A stretch of 38,591 nt of DNA from Spirochaetaceae bacterium (GTDB taxonomy: Bacteria; Spirochaetota; Spirochaetia; Treponematales; Breznakiellaceae): NCBI GenBank assembly GCA_031262035.1, contig JAISIL010000178.1, forward strand, positions 1 to 38,591, in the 5' to 3' direction. The notes under the pieces were generated by a model. It searched no databases. It was not told the DNA's origin and worked only from the letters and a program-made list of their open reading frames with translations. Numbering within the stretch: position 1 is the stretch's first letter; every line of letters begins with the position of its first letter. Shown one piece after another: positions 30,613 to 38,479 of this stretch. A program made the translations under genes and the position numbers.

Positions 30613-31710
30613 ATGAGAAACACATGGAAAAAAGGGCTATTCTTGGCTCTCTGGGTGGTCTTGGGGACTGCCCTGTTGGTTGGGTGCGGGACAAAACCGG
30701 CATCCGGTGACCAGTCATCTACTGCCAAGGAAGCAGCAGAGGCTAATGTCAAATGGGACAATGATGACAGCGGATATCTTACGGTTAATAATAACCTGCA
30801 AGAGCCCTTAATTCTGTTTGCCGGAACGATTAACAACAGGCACATCCTGGGAGGCGTCAGAGGAATGGAAAACCGCCTCATCGACTTTTATGGCCAGGTA
30901 TCAGAAAGTAACGGCGTCTTTCTTCTTCGTGCCATTAGGGAAGAAACTTATCGTGCGAAAGGAAGCTCTGTTTCCAGCGATGATGTCATTTCGGCAAACC
31001 TCGTAAGTTATGATAAGAATAACTCGCGAATGACCAATATTGATATCAGTCAAGACCTGGGTGGAAATGCCGTCATCATGCTCCAGAACGACAGCAATAT
31101 GGCCATGGAAGTGCGTATCAATAGCCCCACAGGCCCCAAACTGACCACTCTACCGCCCTTGGCGCGAAATCAGAAAGTCTATCTTAACCAGAACCCAGAC
31201 GGCTATATCTTCTTCCCGATTTATCAATACTATGATAAAGAAAGTATGTCAGTACGCAGTGTTGCAATCAGCGATTTGGCAGGCGGTTACCCAATGAACC
31301 CCCAGCCTGAAAAACCGGGGATGACCATGCCGGTGGTCAACTTCAATTATGATGCTTCAAAATTGTATTCGCCCTTTGCCAACCTCGTGGTAACAAACGG
31401 AACAGACCGCGGCGCATTTCTGCTTTTTGGTTCAACTCGTATGACCAGCACCAGTGGTATGCGTATGATTAACCCTGGCAACGAAACTTTTGAATTGGAT
31501 TTACAGAAATCTGACCATTTGGTTATCAATTCGCTTCAGATTGATTTAAGTTTGGGCGCTTCAAACTACTTGAAGATACCTGGAAATGATTATCTGGCAG
31601 GTTATAACTATCAGGTGCAGGTAAACGGTCAGGGACAGCCGCTAACGGTAACACAACTGAACAAGTCTGATACCAATAACTTAGCAATACAGTTAGTAAA
31701 TGAAAATTAA
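30613..31710 (+). CDS. Lipoprotein of unknown function, first gene of envelope operon
   Basis: The 365-aa product starts at the ATG with AAAGGGG about 8 nt upstream. The signal ends ALLVGC (Cys25). It has repeated beta-rich units with a common look: GYLTVNNNLQEPLILFAGTI, NLVSYDKNNSRMTNIDISQD, AVIMLQNDSNMAMEVRINSP, NLVVTNGTDRGAFLLFGSTR. They suggest two or three beta-sandwich domains (N-x-x-x-x-P/A-x-x-x-F-x-G pattern). No family is recognised. The next gene overlaps the stop by 11 nt. The downstream exported protein has a similar pattern (RLVNRTPLSVHLYAGSG), so the two may be related domains. Confidence 0.75.
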   Translation: MRNTWKKGLFLALWVVLGTALLVGCGTKPASGDQSSTAKEAAEANVKWDNDDSGYLTVNNNLQEPLILFAGTINNRHILGGVRGMENRLIDFYGQVSESNGVFLLRAIREETYRAKGSSVSSDDVISANLVSYDKNNSRMTNIDISQDLGGNAVIMLQNDSNMAMEVRINSPTGPKLTTLPPLARNQKVYLNQNPDGYIFFPIYQYYDKESMSVRSVAISDLAGGYPMNPQPEKPGMTMPVVNFNYDASKLYSPFANLVVTNGTDRGAFLLFGSTRMTSTSGMRMINPGNETFELDLQKSDHLVINSLQIDLSLGASNYLKIPGNDYLAGYNYQVQVNGQGQPLTVTQLNKSDTNNLAIQLVNEN

Positions 31711-32767
31711 AACAGAAATAGCAAGAAGAAAAATTGTAGCCTACCTCATCACTCTTACACTGATAGGGGTAGGCTTCTTTTCTCTTAAACCAGTCTTTGC
31801 ACAAAGTGGGGTTACTATCCGTCTGGTGAATAGAACGCCGCTTTCTGTTCACTTATATGCCGGTTCCGGTATGGCAGATATTGGAACTGTTCCGCCCAAT
31901 ACCGAAAGCCGTCTACCCTACAATTTAACATCAAACGAACCAGTGTATCCTCTTTTTGATATACCCTTGAGTAAGACATTCGTGCTACAAAAACAACGGG
32001 CACTGGACATAAATTTCTACTACCAAGTTACAACTAAAACAGGTGAACAAACTATCATCATAGATACTGTTCCTGAGTTTCAGGATGTAAATACTTATAT
32101 TGTATTCAGCAACCATGGAACAGGCGGAGCCGTTAACCTTTCTGCCAAAATCAATACCAGAATGATGCGCCTTGATAAGAAAGAAATGGATGTTGCAACA
32201 GGCGAAACTGCTGTGTTCAGAGCGACGCAGGGTGATACGATAAGTGTTGCCTCACCTAAAAATGTCAATTTTCCGCCTGTTGACTACCAAAAAGGCTGGG
32301 TTTATCGTTTTGACTTTAGTAACAATACAGTAACACTAATAGATTCTCGTTCGCTTTCAGAAGTTGGCAAGCCGATTCATGCAGCAGTTGTCTTTAGGGG
32401 AACCTCACCATCACAATCTGTGCATAACAGCATAATCAATGCTTTTAATGCTGCACTTCAGGTAAATAAAATGAATATACAGATTGTTGATGAAAATGAT
32501 GCAGAATATAACCGAAACGGCTATGCTTTTGTAATTACTGTTTCTGAAATGATAACCCAATACAACGAATGGCAAGGACAGAATTTAACACGAGCCAAAA
32601 TAGAAATAAATTTTGAACAAAAAGGAAAGGCTTTGCTAGATGCATACCGTGAAACAATAACAGACTATAGTGAAGAACTGGCATGGTCAATGATAGAAAA
32701 CAAAATTCATGATAACACTGCATTTTTTATGCAGGTTTCAAAATATATAAAAGGTTATAATTTATAG
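31700..32767 (+). CDS. Exported protein of unknown function, second gene of envelope operon
   Basis: The 355-aa product has a type I signal (IVAYLITLTLIGVGFFSL, cleavage near VFAQ). The N-terminal half is beta-rich (VTIRLVNRTPLSVHLYAGSG, YIVFSNHGTGGAVNLSAKIN). The C-terminal third (about 230-350) is an alpha/beta domain (VHNSIINAFNAALQVNKMNI, YAFVITVSEMITQYNEWQGQ, KAKIEINFEQKGKALLDAYR-like) that recalls LPP20 or LPOB-type periplasmic domains. That resemblance is weak. It starts 11 nt inside the previous gene and lacks its own ribosome-binding site, so it relies on coupled translation. Confidence 0.7.
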   Translation: MKIKTEIARRKIVAYLITLTLIGVGFFSLKPVFAQSGVTIRLVNRTPLSVHLYAGSGMADIGTVPPNTESRLPYNLTSNEPVYPLFDIPLSKTFVLQKQRALDINFYYQVTTKTGEQTIIIDTVPEFQDVNTYIVFSNHGTGGAVNLSAKINTRMMRLDKKEMDVATGETAVFRATQGDTISVASPKNVNFPPVDYQKGWVYRFDFSNNTVTLIDSRSLSEVGKPIHAAVVFRGTSPSQSVHNSIINAFNAALQVNKMNIQIVDENDAEYNRNGYAFVITVSEMITQYNEWQGQNLTRAKIEINFEQKGKALLDAYRETITDYSEELAWSMIENKIHDNTAFFMQVSKYIKGYNL

Positions 32768-32777
32768 GAGGTTTACA

Positions 32778-34307
32778 ATGAAGAAGTTATTAATGGTTTT
32801 TCTGTGCATTTTATTTTGTGCAGGAACAGAACTTGCCGCACAGGGAAAGGAAAAACTGGCTATTTTGCCCTTTACAGGTGAACTTACGGAAACTGAACGT
32901 GATGCAATAGCTGAAATATTTTCCTACAGTAAGGATTTGGCAAATGTTTTTGCGCTTATTCCCCGGACAGGAATTTCCCAAGCAATAAGAAACGAACGGA
33001 ATTTCCAGATGTCATCAGGTATGACTAATCCTGACACTATTGCCGCATTGGGAAAGGAACTGGGCGCTCAATATGTCGTTTCTGGCACAGTCAGCAAATT
33101 GGGTGAACAAAATCTTTTGATAATCTCGATAATCAAAATTGATGACTTGCGTCAGATTACAGGTGATATACAGACTTACACCAGAATAGAAGAAATACAG
33201 GATACATTACCAGAAATGGCACAAACTATTGTCAATTCAACAAGAAACATACCCGTAAATTTACCCAAGCTGGCAATCCTACCGGTTGAGATACCGGCAA
33301 ATGTTGAAAAAAGCGCTGCGGATACCTTGGCACAGATTCTTTCTATTGATATTATAAGGTCCGGAAAGTATGCAGTGTATCCCCGCACTTCCAGTCTGGA
33401 GCAGGTAACTGCTGAATATAAAGAACAACAGAGTAAAAATATTGACAGCCAAAGCCGTGTTGACATAGGACAAGGAGACAATCCCCGGCTTGTATTACAA
33501 GTAGCAGCACGGAGCCTCGGCAGCAACACGATGTTCAATGCATCAATCATTGATGTGGAAACAAATATACAAGAAGCTGGTGATTCTGTAAATTATGAAT
33601 CACTCAGTGACGGAATTAATTCTATGAAAGAACTCACTGTAAAATTAACTGGTATTTCCGAAGATTTTGATATACAAAAACAACAAGCCCTCGCACAACA
33701 GGATGCCTCTGAACGACAACAGCAAAGGCAAATTGAAGAAGCAGAATTATCTGCACAACAAGATTCGATTATGAATAAACGATTTTTTATTGCTCCGATA
33801 ATTGGTGGTAGTAGCGGTTTTTGGGAATATAACCCAGATTTGGCACCAAGCAATTTTATGATAGGAGGACAATTTCAGTTTCAGTTTACTAAGTATTTGG
33901 CGCTAGAATGGGACTTAGCCGTAGGCTATGGTGAATCTACAACTTCTGTCCATACGAGTGACGGCTATAACGAGAAATGGCAAATGGAAACCAGTGGTTC
34001 CTTTGCAATCATGTCTCCAATTATGCTTAATGCCACTTTTTTATTGGGGTCCTTTTACATCAGTGCGGGCGCTGGTTTTGGTGTGTTTTGGAACATGGGT
34101 GATTTAATGGCGGGGGGTGTTTTTAATGCTACTGGAATGTTAGCTCTGGGGTTAGGAACGCAGGTTACAATTGGTTACCAACTAGGGCCAGGAATTCTGT
34201 TTGCACAGTTTATTGTCAATACAGGATTTGATAGTCCTGAAATTGGAGGTGGAACTATGTTTATAGGCCAATTAGGGTATAAATTTGGTTTTGGGGATAG
34301 AGAGTAA
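32778..34307 (+). CDS. CsgG/LpoB-like periplasmic protein fused to outer-membrane barrel
   Basis: The 509-aa product has a signal peptide ending GTELAAQ. Residues of about 23-150 (KLAILPFTGELTETERDAIA, ALGKELGAQYVVSGTVSKLG) have the CsgG/LpoB fold pattern: a first strand, a helix and an AQYVVSGTV strand. A second copy follows at about 165-300 (KLAILPVEIPANVEKSAADT, VLQVAARSLGSNTMFNASII). Next is a Q/E/A coiled coil of about 310-340 (QQQRQIEEAELSAQQ). The remainder (about 345-509) is a barrel with Gly/aromatic strands and ends LGYKFGFGDRE. AGGAGG precedes the ATG by 6 nt. It suggests an envelope-spanning protein that links periplasm and outer membrane. Confidence 0.8.
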   Translation: MKKLLMVFLCILFCAGTELAAQGKEKLAILPFTGELTETERDAIAEIFSYSKDLANVFALIPRTGISQAIRNERNFQMSSGMTNPDTIAALGKELGAQYVVSGTVSKLGEQNLLIISIIKIDDLRQITGDIQTYTRIEEIQDTLPEMAQTIVNSTRNIPVNLPKLAILPVEIPANVEKSAADTLAQILSIDIIRSGKYAVYPRTSSLEQVTAEYKEQQSKNIDSQSRVDIGQGDNPRLVLQVAARSLGSNTMFNASIIDVETNIQEAGDSVNYESLSDGINSMKELTVKLTGISEDFDIQKQQALAQQDASERQQQRQIEEAELSAQQDSIMNKRFFIAPIIGGSSGFWEYNPDLAPSNFMIGGQFQFQFTKYLALEWDLAVGYGESTTSVHTSDGYNEKWQMETSGSFAIMSPIMLNATFLLGSFYISAGAGFGVFWNMGDLMAGGVFNATGMLALGLGTQVTIGYQLGPGILFAQFIVNTGFDSPEIGGGTMFIGQLGYKFGFGDRE

Positions 34308-34427
34308 AATGGTAAATACCCCGTCTCGACGTGGGAATGCCCCATTATTTGGGCCGTTGTCCATAAGGCCAAACGCCGTGGCTACACAGCATTGGCAGAG
34401 AACATACGAAAAGAGTTTATGCGATAA
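34308..34427 (+). other. Possible remnant of a short gene 3' end
   Basis: After the stop of the barrel protein the same frame reads WECPIIWAVVHKAKRRGYTA then LAENIRKEFMR and stops at 34427. It looks protein-like (amphipathic helix, charged end) but has no start codon or ribosome-binding site. I cannot name a family. The rest of 34428-34483 shows nothing. Confidence 0.3.
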
Positions 34428-34483
34428 AAATGGGACTACATTGCAGCTCTCTCTGCATTGGCAAACCAGTAAGACTATACTTT

Positions 34484-34579
34484 GAGCCACGAACATCACA
34501 AACGGGTTTCGACCCTTCGACAGGCTCAGGGACAGCAAGCTCAACCCCCAGTTCGTGCTGTCTGTGTTGTTCGTGGCTC
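34484..34579. repeat. Composite palindromic element: outer GAGCCACGAAC hairpin with inner TCGACAGGCTCAGGG hairpin
   Basis: The outer arms GAGCCACGAACA / TGTTCGTGGCTC enclose a GGGTTTCGACCC...GCTCAACCC block (34504-34547), itself a hairpin of the lipoprotein-insert family. The build is the same as 13507-13606. It ends at the ATPase stop codon, where it may act as a shared 3' hairpin for the convergent genes. Confidence 0.75.
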
Positions 34580-35890
34580 TTACATGTCTTCCAAGCCAAG
34601 GCCCTTATAGCTAAAAGTATAGCCGGGTAGCTCTGCTTTGATTAGCTCTGCCTTGTTCTTCAGTTCGGAAAGGTCAATCTTTTTCTTTTGCCTTTTTACC
34701 TCATACACAGTAGCTTTGTGTTTTAGTTCGTCATAGGTGAGTATGTCTATTTCGTTTTTGCCTTTTCTGTCCCACCATCTGCCAAGTTTGGTCCAGCCGC
34801 CTTCTTCGGCAATTTTCTGCCTGAAATAATTTTCCAAAACAAGTCCGGTGTAGCTTGTATAATCCTGCATGACAATATCGTATAGTTTATCAAATTGCTT
34901 TGTTTCTACAAGGTCGGGGTTTCTTTCGATATAACGAAAATAAAAACGAAAGTAATTATCGTTTATAAGCCAGCGCGAATTTCTGCTTCCTGGTTTAGAA
35001 AAGAGTGGTTTGTTCCGCCTTATAAGAGAGTATTCTGTTTCAAGATTGGCAATATAACTGCCGGTATTGTATCCGAGCACAGAATCTATTTCCGATTGTG
35101 TGGTCATCCCGCGGGCAATCAGTTGAAGTATAGAAAAGTATTCACCATAATTTTTCCCGAACTCAGATACAAGCAATTCCTTGCCATCGGTAATAAATTT
35201 TGAGTTTTCCGATAAGGCATAGCGTAGCATTTTGGTTTTTGTCCAGGCCTTTGAATCGAGCAGGAGTCCTATATAATAGGGAACGCCGCCTGTAAGCATA
35301 TAGAGGCAGAGAAGGTCTTCGTTTGTATATTTTGGGTTATAATCTTTCAGGATTTGCTTGATAACCGATATGTCAAAGGGACCGATATGAAATCTGGCTG
35401 CCGTCCTGCCCATAAGCGGCTCGTGCTGCCCGCTGAAAATTCGTATCATAAGCGAGTAGATAGAACCGCAGGCAATGATGTAAGGGCGTTTCTTGAACAT
35501 ATTTTCATCCCAAAGATTTTGTATGTGGCTGAATATTGCCGGATTAACCCAGGACAGGTCCTGAAATTCATCAATAATGAGGATAAAAGGTTTTTCCTGG
35601 CTTGCTTTGATAAGTTCATCGAATAAATCCCTGAAATGAGCGATGTGTCCATAGAACCTTACTCCCAGCACATCTTCTGCCTTTTTTTGAAAGCGTTCAC
35701 ACAAAACAGCTTCGCTGTCTCTTGTAACCAGAAGATACAAAACCCTGCGGCCCTTGAATGCCTGCAGGAGGAGGGCAGTTTTGCCAAAACGCCTTCTTCC
35801 GAACATTAAAACAAAACGCCCCTGTTCAAATGGTTCAGGAGATAAGCCGTTCAGGGCTTCAGTCTCGGCCTTACGATCATAAAATTTCAT
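34580..35890 (-). CDS. AAA ATPase with C-terminal DUF234/PD-(D/E)XK nuclease-like domain
   Basis: The 436-aa protein has Walker A GRRRFGKT (31-38) and Walker B FILIIDEFQDL (about 100-110), with a GSIYSLM sensor-like block. The middle (about 200-300) is helical with a winged-helix look (QLIARGMTTQSEIDSVLGYN, TGSYIANLETEYSLIRRNKP). The C-terminal part has WRLINDNYFRFYFRYI-like sequence, EIDILTYDELKHKATVYEVK and RQKK. The E-x-D...E-x-K pattern is that of DUF234 and related nuclease-fold domains. This family is often mobile or stress-linked and its substrate is unknown. AGGAG lies 6 nt before the ATG. The leader contains a long palindrome. Confidence 0.85.
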   Translation of the reverse strand: MKFYDRKAETEALNGLSPEPFEQGRFVLMFGRRRFGKTALLLQAFKGRRVLYLLVTRDSEAVLCERFQKKAEDVLGVRFYGHIAHFRDLFDELIKASQEKPFILIIDEFQDLSWVNPAIFSHIQNLWDENMFKKRPYIIACGSIYSLMIRIFSGQHEPLMGRTAARFHIGPFDISVIKQILKDYNPKYTNEDLLCLYMLTGGVPYYIGLLLDSKAWTKTKMLRYALSENSKFITDGKELLVSEFGKNYGEYFSILQLIARGMTTQSEIDSVLGYNTGSYIANLETEYSLIRRNKPLFSKPGSRNSRWLINDNYFRFYFRYIERNPDLVETKQFDKLYDIVMQDYTSYTGLVLENYFRQKIAEEGGWTKLGRWWDRKGKNEIDILTYDELKHKATVYEVKRQKKKIDLSELKNKAELIKAELPGYTFSYKGLGLEDM

Positions 35891-35906
35891 AAAATCTCCT
35901 CGTATT

Positions 35907-35958
35907 TAATTTAACGGCCATTAAGTTAATATATCTTAAATTAATGGCCGTTAAATTA
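35907..35958. promoter_or_regulatory. 52-nt perfect palindrome in the ATPase leader
   Basis: Perfect 18-bp arms TAATTTAACGGCCATTAA / TTAATGGCCGTTAAATTA (35907-35924 and 35941-35958) flank a 16-nt AT-rich loop. It lies after the predicted transcription start and 16 nt before the ATG, so it could be a protein operator or an mRNA hairpin near the ribosome-binding site. Confidence 0.8.
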
Positions 35959-35971
35959 CTTTCTATAAGAC

Positions 35972-36000
35972 AGTATACACCCGGAACAAAAATTTGTCAA
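35972..36000 (-). promoter_or_regulatory. Promoter of the AAA ATPase gene
   Basis: On the minus strand TTGACA (35995-36000), 17 nt, TATACT (35972-35977). The predicted start near 35965 gives a leader of about 75 nt containing the palindrome. Confidence 0.75.
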
Positions 36001-36036
36001 GGGCAGAAAAATATTTTTTATAAAAATATTTTCTCT

Positions 36037-36912
36037 TTACTCTACATTCCGTAGTTGTTCACGAATGTTTTCCAAGGCGTCTTTTAGGGAGACTACGGCG
36101 CGGCTGGTGTCCATATCGGGGGTTTTTGAGCCGATGGTGTTGACTTCCCGGTTTATTTCCTGGCAGAGGAAGTCGAGTTTTTTACCGGGGCTGGGGTTCC
36201 TCAGCGTTTCGGCACGGAATTCATCCAGGTGGGATTGCAGCCGGGAAAGTTCTTCGGCAATGCTGTATTTGACCAGCAGCACGGCAAGTTCCTGATAGAT
36301 AATCAGTTCTTCTGCACTTGTTGCAGGGCCGGTAATACCTTTTTTCATTTCGTTGTATCGTTGAAGGAAGTGTTCTTTTGTTTCAAAGTCGATAAGCGAC
36401 TGCCTTTTTTTAATGTCTTCAACCTGCGATTCAATTTCGCCGAGATGCTCGAGAATATTTGCCTCGGTATGCTTGCCTTCGCGCTGCCGTTCTTCGGCAA
36501 AGGCTTCCAGTGTATTGTTTAAAAGAGCACGCATCTCCAAAATTAAATCTTCGGAAACTCTTGCGTCAACATTTCTTTCAACAACCCCATCAAGGTTTGA
36601 TAGGGTTACAAGGTCCGGCTTTTCGCTAATACCTGCTTCTTTTGCAATATCGAGCCAGGCCTTCCAGGCATTTTTATTGAGGGTCAAAAGAACCGGAGTA
36701 TCTTTTTGCTTTAATTTTACATTAACATCGACCTTGCCCCTTTTGCAGTAGCGAACAACAGCAGTGCGCACATTGTTTTCGAATGCATTTAAAAGAGGCG
36801 GCAAAAATACAGAAATATCCAAATACCTGCTATTGTAACTTTTTACTTCGATAGCAGCATCATAGGTATCTGTGTGTTTTTCCCTAAAAGCATAGCCTGT
36901 CATACTGGTCAT
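36037..36912 (-). CDS. YicC/YloC-family endoribonuclease
   Basis: The 291-aa protein starts MTSMTGYAF, the family signature, followed by VEVKSYNSRYLDI-like sequence. The C-terminal half holds LDFLCQEINREVNTIGSKTP and VSLKDALENIREQLRNVE, also hallmark YicC blocks. E. coli YicC is reported to act on RNA as an endoribonuclease. The length is normal. The ATG overlaps the murC stop by 4 nt, so it is translated with murC from the same transcript. The stop is about 150 nt from the ATPase start, with the palindrome and promoter between. Confidence 0.92.
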   Translation of the reverse strand: MTSMTGYAFREKHTDTYDAAIEVKSYNSRYLDISVFLPPLLNAFENNVRTAVVRYCKRGKVDVNVKLKQKDTPVLLTLNKNAWKAWLDIAKEAGISEKPDLVTLSNLDGVVERNVDARVSEDLILEMRALLNNTLEAFAEERQREGKHTEANILEHLGEIESQVEDIKKRQSLIDFETKEHFLQRYNEMKKGITGPATSAEELIIYQELAVLLVKYSIAEELSRLQSHLDEFRAETLRNPSPGKKLDFLCQEINREVNTIGSKTPDMDTSRAVVSLKDALENIREQLRNVE

Positions 36913-38420
36913 AATGAACCTCCTTGTTGTAATTTTTGTATAAGCGCTTTACCCAACTGCCAATTATCCCCTGCGCCCATGGTAATGAATACATCTCCTG
37001 TGTGTAGTGTTTGTAACAAGGGCTGAAGTGCTTCATGGTAATCATCATAGTAGTAAATCTGTTCTTTTAAACCGGGACGGGCAAGCTTCTTTGCCTGCTC
37101 ATATAAGGTCCTGCCTGAAATCGCTGTATCATCATGCCGTGCCGATGCATAAATCTTATGGAGAAAAAGCACATCGGCAGAATCAAAACACTGTGCAAAA
37201 TCATCAAGCAATGCCGCAGTGCGCGAAGAAGTGTGCGACATAAACGATACAATAATACGCCGCCCCGGATAAAAAGCCCGATAGCCCGCAAGCGTCGTCC
37301 TTATAGCTGTCGGATGATGCCCATAATCATCAATAAATAAAATACCCTTATACTCACCCAATAACTCTGAGCGCCGTTTACTGCCACGAAAATCTTCCAG
37401 AGCTTGTTGGATAAGTGCAATTTGTGGGGGCGAATAGTTATTCGCCTTTACAAATTGTTCGCGTGGTTGGCGTGGTTCGCGGTTTATCAACTCTGATGCC
37501 AGCGCCAGCGCCGCCGTAGCATTCAAGGCCGTGTGCCTCCCCGGAATACACATCTTCAGTTGGCAATCCCCAAAGGCCGCTACAGTCCAGACTATTCGTT
37601 CATTCTCTACCTTAAACGAAGTGATTTTATAATCGCCTTCAGCGGTCCAGCCATAGGGCAGTGTTTGTATGTCGGGCCTATCTTTCAGGGCCTTATGCAC
37701 GGTGTCTACAGCACCTGCGTCATCGGCACAGTAAATAAGGCTGCCGTTTTTTGGCAGTTTATGTATGTATTCGATAAAAGCCTTTTGTATATCTGCAAAA
37801 CCAGGGTAGTAATCCTGATGATCACTTTCCACGCTGGTAAGAATAATGCGGCTGGGATGGAAGTCAAGAAAATGCCGCCGGTATTCGCAGGTTTCTGCAA
37901 CAAAATACTTTGGATTATCACCTATAGAAAGAGTGCTGCGTGGAGATGCAATCATCTCCCCCCCCTTTGGCCAATTTACTGCTGAGCCCACAAGAATGCG
38001 TGCCGGCACCTGCAATGCCTGCAAGACAGTGCCGCAAAGGGCTGTGGTAGTAGTTTTACCATGCACGCCGCAGATGCCGGTAGAATCATAACGGCCGGAG
38101 AAGTCGCCTAAGGCTTCCGGGTAGAGCTTGAGTGCTATACCTTGCCGCCTTGCCTCTGCAAGCTCGGGATTCGTGTCCGGGCTGTAGGCGGCAGAATAAA
38201 TCACCTCGTCGAGCGGGCCATTTTTATCAATTTCTTCTATTATATTAGCCGCATTAAAGCCTTCATGGTAGGGAATCTTTAGTTCATGCAAAATATCATC
38301 AGTGTAAAACTTTTCGCTTGTATCCGCGCCGCCAAGCAGAGCCCCCTCGTGTTGCAAGAGCTCGGCCAGAGCAGCCATTCCCGTGCCCTTAATGCCCACC
38401 ATGTAGATGTGTTTATTCAT
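36909..38420 (-). CDS. murC: UDP-N-acetylmuramate--L-alanine ligase MurC
   Basis: The 503-aa cytosolic ligase adds L-Ala to UDP-MurNAc in peptidoglycan synthesis. The N-terminal MVGIKGTGMAALAELL is the Rossmann start, and the ATP loop is GVHGKTTTT (118-126). The middle shows AETCEYRRHFLDF, then SVESDHQDYY. The C-terminal part has FIDDYGHHPTAIRTTLAGYR, SFMSHTSSRTAALL and TMGAGDNWQLG. Length is slightly long because about 21 residues near 312-333 (NREPRQPREQFVKANNYSPP) are encoded by a palindromic repeat. The -10 box TATAAT lies 6 nt before the ATG, and AGGAA overlaps that space, so the mRNA should be leaderless or nearly so. It is cotranscribed with yicC. Confidence 0.95.
   Translation of the reverse strand: MNKHIYMVGIKGTGMAALAELLQHEGALLGGADTSEKFYTDDILHELKIPYHEGFNAANIIEEIDKNGPLDEVIYSAAYSPDTNPELAEARRQGIALKLYPEALGDFSGRYDSTGICGVHGKTTTTALCGTVLQALQVPARILVGSAVNWPKGGEMIASPRSTLSIGDNPKYFVAETCEYRRHFLDFHPSRIILTSVESDHQDYYPGFADIQKAFIEYIHKLPKNGSLIYCADDAGAVDTVHKALKDRPDIQTLPYGWTAEGDYKITSFKVENERIVWTVAAFGDCQLKMCIPGRHTALNATAALALASELINREPRQPREQFVKANNYSPPQIALIQQALEDFRGSKRRSELLGEYKGILFIDDYGHHPTAIRTTLAGYRAFYPGRRIIVSFMSHTSSRTAALLDDFAQCFDSADVLFLHKIYASARHDDTAISGRTLYEQAKKLARPGLKEQIYYYDDYHEALQPLLQTLHTGDVFITMGAGDNWQLGKALIQKLQQGGSL
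37418..37485. repeat. In-frame palindromic repeat inside murC
   Basis: A 40-nt near-perfect palindrome (37418-37457) with arms CAATTTGT / ACAAATTG around GGCGAATAG / TATTCGCC-type inner arms, followed by a GCGTGGTTGGCGTGGTTCGCG segment related to the outer arms at 13507. It is translated as REPRQPREQFVKANNYSPP between ASELIN and QIALIQQAL. The frame is preserved. Confidence 0.75.
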
Positions 38421-38426
38421 ATTCCT

Positions 38427-38455
38427 ATTATAACACAGTTTCTGAATTTTTGCAA
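38427..38455 (-). promoter_or_regulatory. Promoter of murC-yicC, predicted leaderless
   Basis: On the minus strand TTGCAA (38450-38455), 17 nt, TATAAT (38427-38432), then 6 nt (AGGAAT) to the ATG. The expected start falls on or next to the A of the ATG. Confidence 0.7.
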
Positions 38456-38479
38456 GATTAGTCTGAAAGATGGCAGGGC

